DNA of 64,000 nucleotides from Pegea sp. RAD2-039 (GCA_034620365.1 JAQGEQ010000142.1:124001-188000), one strand, 5' to 3'. Shown: positions 50,001 through 61,435, numbered from the stretch's first letter. The notes: generated by a model from the sequence alone, not told the origin. Numbers and translations are program-made.

Positions 50001-50835
50001 TAAGAAGATATGCGATATATAAGCAGAACACAATAGTTAATTTTTCATTTTTGCAACTACTAATTCTATAACTCAATGTATCAACCCACTCACTCAAAAG
50101 ATTACATTTTCGGTTTATAATTTGGTAGCACATCATGACCTTAGTACTTCCAAATAATCTATTTGTAGATGTTTAAATTAATGGTGAAATTAATGATGTT
50201 ATTGTCATAGTTTCATAGATATTTCATCATAAGTTATTAGCCATAAATAATATTTAGTAATTTAAAATAAATGATTTAAGTTATGATAATTAATTTTGTC
50301 GATGATATTACTCGATTAGTCAATAGTCAATATTTTATCAACATTTGTATATTACTTTTCGTAATACTACTGGTTCTGGGATATTTAAAGTTTGAGAGAA
50401 AATTTGCTCTTAAATTTATCAAATATTTATTAAAATCATTTTTGATTTGATTGAATTAATTAAGGCTACTGTTGTCGTTGTAACAGTAAATATATTTTTT
50501 TCTGTTTTTATAACACCTCGTATTTAACATCTTAGTATTTTGGAAGATAAATTAGAAACAGTTATCTATATTAACTCTTGTGAATTTTTGATTAAAGCAA
50601 ATAACTACAAATTAGATTCTGTTTATCTTTTTTATTTCTAGCAAAATTTAATTTTGGTGTTCAAAACTAAACTTTTTAATAAATAATCATTTAAATTAAA
50701 ACAAAGTTATATTTTTTTCACAACTTACAAAAAGTAGCATCAAATAAATGAATTTAAAAAAACAAAAAGCAAAGAGAAACCTTTAGAGAAGTTTTAAATC
50801 AAAGAGAGAATAAAAAATTGATATTGTTTTTTTTT
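47059..50835. other. Unit D spacer with internal duplication
   Basis: Equivalent to 15711-19483. It includes the unassigned plus-strand block (about 47430-47860), which here carries a taa within its SDSE segment (at about 47859). It also holds both halves of the internal duplication (47862-48440 and 48470-49030) and the minus-strand candidate exon 47916-48022. The remainder is AT-rich without a gene. Confidence 0.6.
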
Positions 50836-52555
50836 TCATAGAAACATTTCGAAGATCACAGAAGGAATCCCAACCCAATCTTCAGAATTCGTCATGATTG
50901 CATCATTAGTGACATCACCATCGCAAGATGTAGCAAGCGAGTAAGGACACTTGTCGAAGTATTTGAGCAGATGACGATGACAAAAAACCCAAGAATTCAG
51001 CTAAAAAAGTTACTGCAACATAAAAGAGTTAATACTTTTCCAATAGAGATGATAACCTCATCTGTGACGTTAATCGATTAGGTCAATTTGCATATCTAGT
51101 AGTCACCATGGTAGCAAAAACGATAAATAGAAGATCGCTTTAAAAGATGTCATTGAATACAGATTACCCAAACTGAGTAGTTGCTGAATGCATTTGGACG
51201 ATTAGGAGATCTTACAAAGATAACGATTAGATGAGGAGCAATAAAGTGAGATAGATGTCGGATCTTTGATTCACTTCCATCTTTTGCCTAAAGGATAACT
51301 TTCTTCTACATTACTTCGTATATAAGTCCTGCGCTGTTGGTCCAAGGAATATAAACACAAAACTGTTGATTTGCTCAAGCACGACATCTGGTGGAAACTG
51401 GAAACTTATTCACGCAGCGACCATTAAGTCACAATCAGAAGGATTAAACAAAGAAGAGCCAACTCCTGAAAAGCCCAGTCCTCGACTGTCCTAGCTCCAT
51501 ACACATTTTGAGCTGGAAATAACCAACTTCATAATGACGTCATTGCTGATAACTCTAACAAAACAGAAGCGAAGTGTCAACTTCAAGCCAATGCCGACCA
51601 GGTGGCCTCGTAGCGTAAATAGATCTCAAATGATGAAATCTTCACCCACAGCTCGTCTCTGCACGATAATATGCAAATGGTTGGGCGAGAATGGATAAGG
51701 ACATATGATAGGGACAGCTTGTTGCATCACCTCTACATCTTTATCTGGTAGTTAGTTGTGCAATGTATGATGAAGACGAAGAAGCTCAGAGTTGCTGCGA
51801 CAAAACTAGATGAATTCTGTGAGAAGCAAAAGTTATACGTGAGGTGGACAGATAGTAGGACAAATAGAGATGTCCAAAGAAATATGGACATACAGTCGAA
51901 TATAGAAGAAGCATTAGAATATGTGGACAGCTCAAAAGACATTTGGACAGGTAGTAGGACATATTATACGTAGTAGGGACATGTTATAAGTAGTAGGTTA
52001 ACTATATTTTCATAATAAAGTAGCTATATTATAGCTTTAGTGACGTCATCACCTGCCAGCAGCCGCCTGATTCTGGTTGACAGTGATGAAACCAAATAAG
52101 GCGGTCAGAATCGACTACGAAATACTGGGAGCGACGATCTAAGGTGATCCTTGTAATGCTGATGCTGTATCCAATCAATCTTTCTGTCGTGATAATTGTT
52201 AAACGATGACGTCATCATTTTTTTATAGTCACGTTTTTTCTTTATTCACCATCACGGCATCTAATTGATCTTCGGATATGCTTCAGTGATTTCGTCATTA
52301 ACACCGAGTTGTCGGATAACGACCTTAAGATATCGTTGGTAAACGCGATTTGAAGTATCTATAAGGATTCATGTCAAGAATGTTACATCCAGGAAGGTAA
52401 TGAAGAAGCTTACAAATAGTTCTTCTTCTAATGCTGTGATGTCAACACGATCAAGTGGCGAGTACCAGCGCGGTATTGCTTCAGTGACGTCACTATCGTA
52501 ATGAAGATCACCGTCTTTCGTAAAAATCCATCCAAATCTATTGAAGATTCAAAGT
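50836..52555 (-). pseudogene. Family X, unit D copy
   Basis: Exons in transcript order: E1 about 52540-52415 (donor GTAAGC), E2 52358-52250 (109 bp, acceptor TATAG intact), E3 52183-52053 (131 bp, ITLDRRSQYFVVDSDRLIWF), E4 51805-about 51630, E5 region about 51450-51290, terminal exon 51012-50836. Introns 1 and 2 are 56 and 66 bp. E1-E4 join in phase as in unit B. Defects: shared taa in E4, E4 donor lost, E5 frameshift, and an extra A in the terminal exon near 50985 (177 instead of 176 bp). TGACGTCA occurs at 51535, 52041, 52207 and 52485. No recognised function. Confidence 0.68.
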
Positions 52556-52755
52556 AGATTTCTGGATTTATTCCAAACTCATTTAACTTCAGTTGAATAT
52601 TTCATTTGCTAAGTCTTAGTGGCAGCAGAGCAAATTTTAGTTTTTCTATTTTTATCAAGAATCCACAAAAAATACTTAAAAATGAAATTAGTTACATAAA
52701 AAAGTGGTAGTTTAATTTGATTAAAAACCTTCAAGTGAAGCAGCAAATTTCTTTT

Positions 52756-54240
52756 TCTTCTTATTTTAGCTAATTTTTAAAGCATCGGACACAAATAACT
52801 TCCCCTTTGTCTACTGTGTTTCTACACCAAAGTCTCTAACCTCTTTAAAATATTTAATAACAAGTTATGATTTCAGTATTTTGTTTAACATATATTATTA
52901 TTTATGCATACAACTGGCAGTTTTTTTTCATCCTATTTACTTATATAGTTTTATTAATTTTAAATTAACCGTTTATAATTTGCTTATACCTCTACAGATT
53001 TTATATTCTTTATTTTTTTTTCTCATCGTATTGCTTCGTTTTTTTGTTATAACAACTGGTCAGTTTACCACCTGTAACTATGATTGGTGTAAAATAGGTA
53101 AATTAATAATTAAGTGTAAAGATTCAATAATACCCATTATCTAATGAAAACAATGTCTTTATTTAAGAGAGTTAACATTTTTACTATTTGTGTTTATACG
53201 TTTTATTTCAAATAAAGTACTTTTAGTTAAAGATAAAACAATACTGCCTATATATAAATGTTAAAACTTTCAATTGTTTTTGTGCAAAACTGACATCAAA
53301 TAAACCAAAACTACATGGTTCGATTTTTTAGTGGCGAATCACAGTTAAAATAAGTTTCAGTTAATTTATTAATTGTAAAATTCACTAATAAAATATATTT
53401 TCTATTATGCTAGGAAAAGTTTGACAAAAAAAGTTTAGTAACTACGTTACTGGTAGTATGTAAAGAAAACAACTTATTTTTGTCTTAATTTTTAAACTTG
53501 AAAACTAAACATAAGGATTTTAATTACTATCAGTTTACTTTTTATTAAGTGTGTATGCTCAACTGATTTTTTTTATAATACCATGATAGTTAAGCAATTT
53601 AATGAAACCAGCTGGTTAAGTTTCATATTTCTTATATATATTTTTACTAGTATCGAAATAAAAGTTTATATTTAGAACCTTATTAATTTTTGCTTGATGT
53701 TTTCTAGGGGCTTCTAAAATATTTGTAATAGATGATAAATTTGCTCTTAATAACAAACCTAAATATCTTCATGTTTAAAGACATATGTGATCAAGTACAC
53801 CTGATTTAGTAAGTAAAATATTTCATTAATATTTCAGAATAATAATAATCATCAGTGTGAAGAAAAAGTTTATCTTACAACTTATAGTTTAAAAGATTTT
53901 TTTAAGATTTATGTTCAAACTTGAAAAGTTTATGTTTATTTTGAAGTTGCTGGTAAAACTTTTACTAATTTGTGGTTACAAGTGCTTTGGTTTTATGCAA
54001 TTGCATTAGTATCTATGTTTAATTATTTTTGTTGTTTAACCTTTTCATTAAATATAATCTGATTAAAATTGTTTTACTTTCTTCTTAATATTTTGATAGT
54101 TAATACTGACACAATTTGATGTTTAATTAAATTGGTCAAACTTTATCTGTTAAATGAAGCGTTAGTGTATAGAAATAGTGTTTATTTGTGAAAAATAACA
54201 AAATTTATCAAATAACCTTTTTATATTATTGTTGTATTAT
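52756..54240. other. AT-rich DNA after unit D, no gene seen
   Basis: Single-copy in the window. The open frame 52881-53144 is Phe/Leu/Ile/Tyr-rich, as expected from T-rich DNA, and shows no domain; I do not call it a gene. Confidence 0.5.
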
Positions 54241-54247
54241 CTACAGG

Positions 54248-54486
54248 ATCTGAGACAATCTAACCCAATCCATCAAAACCAAGACTACCTAATACAGTAC
54301 CATTTCCTACATTACGGTATTGTTCAAAAGTAAAACTTGGACCTTGCAAAACAGTATTCTCTGTTTTCGTTATAAAATTGCCTGCAAGTGCGATATGAAG
54401 CCACTCAACTTCAATACCACCGATCGAGAAGATACCGCAGCAGATCGCTTCAAAAGGGGACTTCTTTCCAAAACAATAGAAGTATA
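54248..54486 (+). other. Coding-like segment of unknown identity
   Basis: After a CTACAG acceptor-like site the composition is richer in GC. One frame is open from about 54300 to a stop at 54485 and reads KIACKCDMKPLNFNTTDRED, then TAADRFKRGLLSKTIEV. There is no start codon in a good position. It could be a terminal exon or a gene relic. I do not recognise it. Confidence 0.3.
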
Positions 54487-54624
54487 GTGAAGAATAACCA
54501 TATTAAAGGAACAAAACGTTGCATCTAATTGTCTTACTTTATTTTAATATCATTGTTATCTTGTTTATATATTTAAGATTATTTGTTCTATACTTTCCAT
54601 TCTCTCTTTCTATTTGTTTTTAGG

Positions 54625-54800
54625 TAATGACTATAATTTAGCGTTGGTTGAGCTAACGTTTGGGTTAATTGTTTGAAGTTTGTTTGACAACAGTTAACTC
54701 AAATGTCGGATTTCCATTTGCAATGATCTTCGAAAGTGATGTTGTTTCCTTCTGTATTTATCCTTTTTTTACTTGTAATTTTTCAGCAGTATTGAAGTCT
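54625..54800. repeat. Dispersed repeat, copy 1
   Basis: Contains AATTGTTTGAAGTTTGTTTG and GAAGTCTTTCATGAC. It recurs right after at 54880-55090 and at 62645-62960 in the same orientation, with about 20-30 % differences. The open frame 54669-54884 lies across it and is probably fortuitous. Element type unknown. Confidence 0.65.
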
Positions 54801-54879
54801 TTCATGACTTATCTACGTGATATTTATTCATACGATGAATACAAGTCGGCAATGAAAGATTTTGCATTTGAACTAACTG

Positions 54880-55090
54880 TTTGAAATTTGTTTATAAACG
54901 GTCAATTCAAATGCATGATTTTTATTTGCACTGATCTTCAAAAAAGACGTTGTTTGCTCGTGTATTTATCCTTCTGTTACTTGTAATTTCCCACCAGTAG
55001 TGAAGTTTTTCGTGCCATAGGTGCTTGACAGCTGATCACAAGCATATAACGCGGGAGTTTCTGTATCTATTTGCTAGTATTTCAAACTAT
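54880..55090. repeat. Dispersed repeat, copy 2
   Basis: TGTTTGAAATTTGTTTATAA to the CACCAGTAGTGAAGTTTTTC segment repeats copy 1. The following part, CAGCTGATCACAAGCATATA through ATTTGCTAGTATTT, matches the copy at 62.65-62.96 kb. Confidence 0.65.
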
Positions 55091-55112
55091 ACTTATTGTG
55101 CTAATATTTATT

Positions 55113-55451
55113 TCAAAATAATATTTGATCTTTTATTTTTTGTGCTAATAAAATAATCATCACAAGTTTATACTTTACACTCCAAATATTTGAGGTATTT
55201 TTGATAATATCAAAATCAAGCATGATTTTTAGTAACTTGTTTTGAAATGATTTCCTAAATTGAAGATTGTAAAACCTTTGGCAGATGTTGTCGGTTTCAG
55301 TCGGACTTATTTTTTCTACAGCGACAATTATTTTTATAAATAATAAACAAAACATGTAATACTTCCTAATACAAATACTAAAGATCTTATAGTAATTAGA
55401 TATATAGCTGATTTTTTGGTTAATTATCTGTCTTGATACTATTTTCTTCAT
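55113..55451 (-). CDS. Hypothetical ORF, 112 codons
   Basis: Open minus-strand frame in AT-rich DNA. The middle part (VEKISPTETDNICQRFYNLQ) is less biased than the flanks. No domain recognised and no neighbouring exon found. It may be chance. Confidence 0.2.
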   Translation of the reverse strand: MKKIVSRQIINQKISYISNYYKIFSICIRKYYMFCLLFIKIIVAVEKISPTETDNICQRFYNLQFRKSFQNKLLKIMLDFDIIKNTSNIWSVKYKLVMIILLAQKIKDQILF

Positions 55452-55699
55452 GTCTAGTTGCTCCTAAATTTTCTGGCTTGTCTACAAATGAAAATCTTTG
55501 GTCGCTGAGGTTGCAACATTCCCAAATCTGTAGTCAGTTAGTAGTAAGCTAGTTGTTGGCTTTTCGATTTCAAAATTAAATAAAATTTAGAGCTTGCGAG
55601 CAGTTGATTTGTAGATATTTGTAGAACTATTAGTTCAATCTTAATAAAAAACAAAAGTAAAATTTGCTTGTCTGCCACCAAGTGACCTTTTTAACAAAT

Positions 55700-56400
55700 A
55701 GAAATTCCAACGAAACTTGAGTGAGTTTGAAGTAAGTCCAGAGATTTACTTTCAATCAACCTACTTCTTTATAATTTTGCATTGATTCTGATCCTTGACG
55801 TTATCTTTATCGCGCTACTGACGTCACTGAAGCAACACCGTGCGGCTACTTGCAATTTGAGAGTGTTGACACCACAGTGTTTGAAGAAGTCTTAAATGAA
55901 CTAATTTTAATCTTCATCAGTACCTCCCAAAATGTAATTTGATCTTTAAATATACTTTTACCTGCGTTCCAAAGCGTTACTTTGTGCTTGTTTTTAGTGT
56001 GAAGCTTGTCGAATGTTTGTTTCGATGTCGTAAAGGTCAGTAGCGAAAATGGTAAATTGTATGATGACGTCATCGCTTCACAGTTGTAATCCAGAAAATT
56101 GTATTACCAGCAATACAAAAGTCACAAAAGATCTTTGCTCCACGATCTGTATCGTCAACTATGAGCGCGTCATTTAGTTTCATCACTGTCATCCATTATT
56201 ATTAGGCTTGTGGCAGGTGATGACGTCATTAAAGCTATGACGCGTCCATTTTCACTATAACAGGGTGATGATCTCACTAGTTTTGAATCGATTTAGTCAA
56301 ATCTCCAAAAGTGCTGTGTGTGTTAATGACGTCAACATTCGGTTAACGAATTTTTGTTTTGGAATTTAGACCATTTAATAACGTCATCAAAATTGATGGC
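55700..56400 (+). pseudogene. Family X, diverged copy in inverted orientation
   Basis: Plus-strand copy. E1 is about 55722-55896 (EFEVSPEIYFQ near its start, later DVTEATPCGYLQFESVDTT). E2 ends at 56035 (FTCVPKRYFVLVFSVKLVEC, RCRK). E3 is 56095-56216 (TKVTKDLCSTICIVNYERVI, tag, FHHCHP, ending in LWQ and a GTGATG donor). Compared with unit B, E1 keeps the frame with no indel over 27 codons, and E3 is shorter by three whole codons. Intron 2 is 59 bp against 61-66 bp, and the E2/E3 junction keeps phase 1. TGACGTCA is kept at the matching places (55819, 56065, 56221), with a fourth at 56327. Disabled by the stop in E3 and an unclear E1 donor. Confidence 0.62.
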
Positions 56401-57890
56401 ATAGCTGTGAGTTAGAAGTCTGTTTTTTTTTATAGCTAGTGATTTAAAATGATGATGTATGACACAATCTAATATTTGCAAATAAACTCTAGTAACTATT
56501 GATTATAATTAGACACTTTTGACAGGTTCTAATTGGATTAGTCTAGTCCTCATATTAAAGGTTTGTTAGTTTATTGTAGATGGCAACTCATAACGCCATC
56601 ATCAATCTTTTTATCATTTTAGTTGATATTGCTATATAGCTAGATAAGCTGTGATTAACATACCGTACTACTCGACCATATGTCCTGATGACAGTGATGC
56701 TAATATTTCTTCCACATAATGAGATATTTATAGATTTTAATAGAAGTTCCAACACAAAATTGAGTAAAGATTGTCTGATTAAAACAAGTCGTCATTTAAT
56801 ACATCAGATAGAAAAGTGCTTCTGTGTTAAGAATAAAAAAAAAGTATTTATTAACTTACATTTTGTTAAACATTATTTTAGAAAATTATACACTCACTAA
56901 AAATATATGGTGTTATGTTTGTTATATTGATGTGATTACAGGATATGGGTAATGATGTTCAATTTTTCAGTGTACTCTATCTCCATTGTCTTTTTCTTTG
57001 AAGTTCATAATTATCTTACAAATGTCAAACAAGTTTAAAGATTCTAGTTCCGGTCACTTTTCATTTTTGTTGAGTTATAGAATTGTAATAATCTATTTGA
57101 ATAAATACAAATCAAAATGTAAACATTTACAGAATTTCTATTAGAGTGTCTATTTGTATTACGAAGTCTGCTTTGGTGGGCAAAACAAACAAAAAACTCA
57201 AATTTTTTATGTATAGATCTAAGCTGATATCTCATTTACGTTTAAGCTGTATGAATTAATATAATTGTCATAAGTCAAAAGCTTGTTTATTTTTAGTGAG
57301 TATTATTAACAATTAAAACAGTTGGTTAAAACAAAATTGATCATCAATTCTAACTATATCCAACTTTTTCAAAAATTATAACAAATTTTGTGGAAAAGAT
57401 TTTATTTTTCCTCAAAGTACAAAGAAAAAGACTGATAGGAAAGAGTTCCTGATTTTTTACAGATCTTACACTAAAGATTTGATAGAAAATATTTTTAAAT
57501 ATTTCTAAAAGAAGCTTAAATTATTGTATGAGGATTAAACAGATTAAGATTTTACTATAATATCTCGTTGCTAAACTATTTTAACAAATGTAAATGTTTT
57601 TTAGTGTTTTAAGTTTAGGTATAAACAATAAAACTATCGAAAAATACTAACATATTGCATACCAAATGGTAAGTAATAAGCCTAGATGGTCATGATTTGA
57701 TAGATTTACTCGTTTAAAAACTCATTATAATTCAATTTGCTGAGGAAATTATTTAATATTCTAAAAATCTAAGTTTTTAACTTCCATCAAGTGCTCACTA
57801 TTAAGAAACGACTTCATTGAGTATTAAAGTGAATTTAGAGACTGTAGATTCAATTGAAAATGAAAAAGAAATCTTTAAATTTATAATTTT
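56400..57890. other. AT-rich DNA, no convincing gene
   Basis: Short open frames (56688-56900 plus, 57044-57235 minus) show no domain, splice context or repeat relationship. Confidence 0.45.
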
Positions 57891-57897
57891 GAAGGTC

Positions 57898-58517
57898 TAG
57901 CCAAATCTGGAAGTACAGTAATTAATGTCGCACGCAGTTTCCTTGTTCTCAAATCAATAACGCGGGTCTCGCTCATCAAGCTTCCTTAATGGATGGTGAA
58001 ACAAAAGTAAGATGAGGACGTTATAAACTCAATTTGATGACATCATAATTGTATAACAATGGAAAGAGATGTTATAAGGAAATGCGATAGGTTTGTGTAT
58101 CTGCACGTGAGAAGCTTGTTAGTTGATGACGTCAAGTGGTCACTTGGTCTATTTAAACATCTTGTCTGGACACCGGGCCCGTTTTCCATTTTATTTGGTA
58201 ACCAAATTTGCAGTAACTGCGTTAAATGAAGGGCTTTCACGAGAACTGAGGGTAAAACCTCGAAAATTGGACTTACATCGTTATTACCTTAGTGTAGTAA
58301 AAACAAAGTTTGCAAAAAGGTTACGTCATAATGCGTCAAATCATGTGACAAGCTTTTATTTTAGGATGAATAGTGGAAATAATAAGCAAGTTTTATGAAA
58401 GTTATGAGTTTCTTCAAGCGGAATATATCAAAGATGCTGTTTGATTTGCGCCAAAACGTACCTCAGAGGATGGAGATTAATGATATCCTTATAAGACCCG
58501 AAGATCAAAAGCTTTAA
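57898..58517 (+). pseudogene. DHRS11-like short-chain dehydrogenase pseudogene
   Basis: Classical SDR of the DHRS11 type (NADP-dependent oxidoreductase, Rossmann fold). Remnants in order: 57898-57936 (LAKSGSTVINVAR, the strand before the cofactor-selecting Arg), 57953-58006 (NNAGLAHQASLMDGETK with the NNAG motif, donor gtaaga) and 58058-58251. The last of these reads QWKEML, stop, GLCICT, stop, then SSGHLVYLNILSGHRARFP, FYLVTKFAVTALNEGLSREL. The catalytic YxxxK (YLVTK, Tyr at 58192) is intact. About 58270-58330 reads VVKTKFAKRL, and 58432-58517 has a stop in DAV-x-FA, a shift, then RMEINDILIRPEDQKL and taa. The glycine-rich N-terminal motif and the part between VAR and NNAG are missing. At least four stops make it nonfunctional. 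Confidence 0.9.
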
Positions 58518-59397
58518 ATATCTTAATTTGCCTATTTTCACTCAAATTTATTTTCTAAATCCATACTATTTTGAATAGAAGCAGAAAATGATTAAACGAC
58601 TGAAAGAGTAAATTAATCGATAAAAGTTTTTCAAAAATTTTTATAATATTGTTAAGAATGTTTGTTAAAAAAATTGTTAAGTTTAGAATTTATTTGCAAA
58701 CAGAAATATCTATTTCAACAAAATCAAACGATTACTTAAAAAAAAAAACATAATTTTACTCATAAAACGAAATATGTCTGTCAGTTAAAATCTACAAATA
58801 GCCTCGAGGTTGATGTCTGAGTCGATGAAAACCAAAATGCGATCATTGAATCAAAGTTTTAATATAGTAGTTCATAAATAAATTTTCACATGAGTTGAGT
58901 AGATGTGTAAACGAACATCTTGCAGAGGATAGAGTGATCAGATAAGTTGTTTAATGAAACTTCTGGACCCATCAACAATCAACTTAATCAGAATAAGAAA
59001 CCAGAGGAAAAGTTGGCTAGTTGAAAAAAAGTTGAAAATCATCGTGGATTAATTAACAAAATATCGACATGAATACAAACATTATAAGAAAAAGTAATTC
59101 GCAGCCAGTGAGATAAAAAAACTTGTGTTTAATAATTTATTTGTAATTTAAGAAAACAAATTGGGTTAGAGCAGCCTGATAAAGTACAAGAGAAGCACAC
59201 CAGGAAAGAAAAAAATTAAAGCAAATGAAAAATGTCTTTGTGTGAGCTTGATGAAGTTTCAAGTGATGGTGGAAATATAAAAGTCTGTTTATGAGGTCTT
59301 GATACGCGTAAACATCCACAGCCATCATTTCATCTGTGAAAAATTTTTAATACTATTATATTCCAAAATAAATTTTAGTTTTAAAGGTTTTTCTCTC
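58518..59397. other. AT-rich DNA, no supported gene
   Basis: No recognisable exon. The minus-strand frame 59137-59328 is open but hydrophobic and unassigned. Confidence 0.4.
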
Positions 59398-59820
59398 ATG
59401 GTCAACACGAGAAAATCGAAAGTTATTCGGATGCAAACTAATTTGTTCGCTTAGATGGTGGATGCAAGAATTTATTTGAAATTAATTTCTGGTAGCTCCG
59501 AAACTCTCTCTAACCTAAAATATTTTAATCGAAAACGAGTGAAATTGAATGAGAAAAAGATTAAAATGCTCAAAAGACAAACCTCAGAAGAAAGAAAGTT
59601 CTTTTTCTATCATGGATTGAACCTCCAGCAAGCCATTATACCTGGGATCATATTGGAAAACTGTGTAAACAGCCGTCTTTCCTATTGTTTCATACTTTAT
59701 TTGATTTCCATTAACAACAAAAAGTCTTCGAAAACAGTGATTCCATGCCGATGGCTGTTAAATAAAACAGTTAGATTCAATAGTAGGATACATGAAAGAG
59801 ACAAACCTAGAACTTTATAA
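59398..59820 (+). CDS. Unrecognised basic ORF with an in-frame TAG
   Basis: An ATG at 59398 opens 18 codons (VNTRKSKVIRMQTNLFA), followed by tag at 59452-59454. A second ATG then opens 121 codons in the same frame, ending with taa at 59818-59820. The longer part is rich in Lys/Arg in its first half (FNRKRVKLNEKKIKMLKRQT, SEERKFFFYHGLNLQQ) and contains Cys and Trp further on. Base composition is less AT-rich than the flanks. I do not recognise it. It could be one small gene with a nonsense mutation, an exon, or an old transposon fragment. It ends ~150 bp before the family X fragment. Confidence 0.35.
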
Positions 59821-59964
59821 AAAGGCCAAATTAACCCATCGATTACTTTCATTATAGTAAACTTTTAAATCTTTTGAAACCTTTAAATATTTGAGACATA
59901 AGAGCTTCCAGAACGATTATGAATAGTAGAAGAGCAAACAATAGGGATAGATTTACGACCTCAA

Positions 59965-60247
59965 TTTAACTTCCATCTTTTGCCTACAAGGAAACTTTCT
60001 TCTACATCAGTTCGTATATAAGTCTCTATTGGTCCAAGGAGCATGAACACACGACTGCTGATTTGTTCAAACATGACACCTGGTGGAAAATCATCCACGC
60101 ATCGACCATGACGATCCACTGCTTATTTGCTGATTGACAGGGACATAAGACAGGGGCAGCTTGTTGCATCACCTCCACATTTTTATCAGGTAGTTGGTTG
60201 TACAATGTATGATGAAGACGAACAAACTCACAGTTGCTGCGACACAA
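59965..60247 (-). pseudogene. Family X fragment (E4 and E5), right-hand copy
   Basis: E4 from 60247 (acceptor ATCTAG) is open: SNCEFVRLHHTLYNQLPDKN, then VEVMQQAAPVLCPC; it keeps caa where units B and D have taa. After about 60110 it is joined by a small deletion to E5 in another frame, which is open to about 59970: DDFPPGVMFEQISSRVFMLL, then GPIETYIRTDVEESFLVGKR. This is the only copy with an unbroken E5. The terminal exon is not found beyond 59965. To the right it leads into the CCAATCAG minisatellite through the same junction as at 36.7 kb. Confidence 0.62.
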
Positions 60248-60309
60248 CTAGATGAATTCTGTGAGAAGAAAAAGTTTTTTGAATGTGGAGAGATAGTAGG
60301 ACAGATAGA

Positions 60310-60430
60310 GATGTCAACATTATAATGGCAGTAGTTGGACACGTGCACAGGTCATAAGATAGGACAACTACGAGAATACTTGGACAGCTTATAAGTAATA
60401 AGCTACCTAGAAAGTAGTAACCAACCAATC
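60310..60430. repeat. Junction segment shared with 36720-36840
   Basis: GTAGTTGGACAC, GTGCACAGGTCATAAGATAGG-type sequence and GCTACCTAGAAAGTAGTAAC join family X E4 to the minisatellite, as at 36.7 kb. Confidence 0.75.
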
Positions 60431-61435
60431 AGCAACCAACTAATCACAAACTGACCAATCAGTAAGCAACCTATCAGCAAGCAACCAATCAGCAACTAAC
60501 CAATCAGAAACCACCAAATAAAAAACCATATTACCAGAAACCAACTAATCAGCAACCAACAAATTAGAAACAAACCTACCAAAAAACCAACTAATCAGTA
60601 ACTAACCAAATAGCAACTAGCCAATCAGCCATCATATATTCAGCAACTAATCAATCAGCAACCAACAAAGTAGCAACCAACCAATCGGAAAGGAAATAAC
60701 CAAAAAAAAAGAATTCACCAATTAACCAATCAGTAACCAATAAATCAGCAACAAACCTTACAGAAACAAACAAATGAGAAACAAACCAATTATAAACAAA
60801 TTCGCCAAAAAAAAAACTAGTCAGCAGCCAAAAAATCAGCAACCAACTATTCAGAAACTAACCAATCAGTAACCAACAAAGCAGAAACGAAATAGCCAGA
60901 AAAAAGCAATCACCAATTAACCAATCAGTAGCCAATAGAAAAGTAACAAACCTAACAGAAATAAACAAATCAGAAACGAACCAATCATAATCGAAATTGC
61001 CAGAAAAAAAACAATTAGCAACCAACAAACCAGCAACCAACTATTTTGAAACAAACCAATCAACAACCAACAAATCAGAAACGTATCAACCAGAAACCAA
61101 CCAATCAGCAACAATATATTAAGCAACTAACCAATCAGCAACCAACAAATTAGCAACTAACAAATCAGAAACGAAATAACCAAAAAATAAGCCACTACTA
61201 ATTAACCAATCAGTAGCCAATAAATCAGCAACAAACCTAACAAAAAAAAACAAATCAGAGACGAACCAATCATAATAGACATTGCCAGAAAAAAACTAAT
61301 CAGCAATCAACAAACCAGCAACCACCAAACAGAAACAAACCAATTAGAAACCAACTAATCAGTAACTAACAAAATAGCAACCAACCAATCAGCCCATACA
61401 AAGTACCAGTCAACTAATCAGCAAACACCCAATTA
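60415..61435. repeat. CCAATCAG minisatellite, ~1 kb array
   Basis: Degenerate ~15-16 bp repeats of the type CAATCAGCAACCAAC. I count about a dozen exact CCAATCAG and many one-off variants. Higher-order units of ~200-260 bp are visible: GAAATARCCARAAAAA followed by AATTAACCAATCAG recurs at about 60690, 60889 and 61153. A 15 bp period gives a pentapeptide repeat in any stop-free frame. This explains the Trp/Leu/Val-rich open frames on the minus strand (60651-61126), which I do not regard as genes. Confidence 0.9.

Larger units (their letters stand above)
41725..52755 (+). repeat. Segmental duplication unit D
   Basis: It starts with the same edge as unit B (GCTGCTAG near 41730, then TGAATTCAAAAC) and ends near 52755, where similarity to the end of unit B stops (AAGTGAAGCAGCAAATTTCT). 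The left half matches unit A almost letter for letter. The right half, from about 46.9 kb, follows unit B and includes complete family X exons. 41725-44118 is AT-rich upstream spacer without a gene. Confidence 0.9.

Noticed and set aside
51758..51973. Plus-strand ORF (MKTKKLRVAATKLDEFCEKQ...) repeated at five places
   Set aside because: It is the antisense of family X E4 and the following intron. The minus strand gives open, phase-compatible exons at 36.6 and 60.2 kb, while the plus frame is broken in most copies.
52881..53144. 87-codon hydrophobic ORF
   Set aside because: Composition is what T-rich DNA gives by chance; no domain, splice context or conservation.
60651..61126. Three overlapping minus-strand ORFs rich in Trp, Leu and Val, resembling membrane proteins
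   Set aside because: They are translations of the 15-16 bp CCAATCAG minisatellite; the periodic residues follow the repeat.
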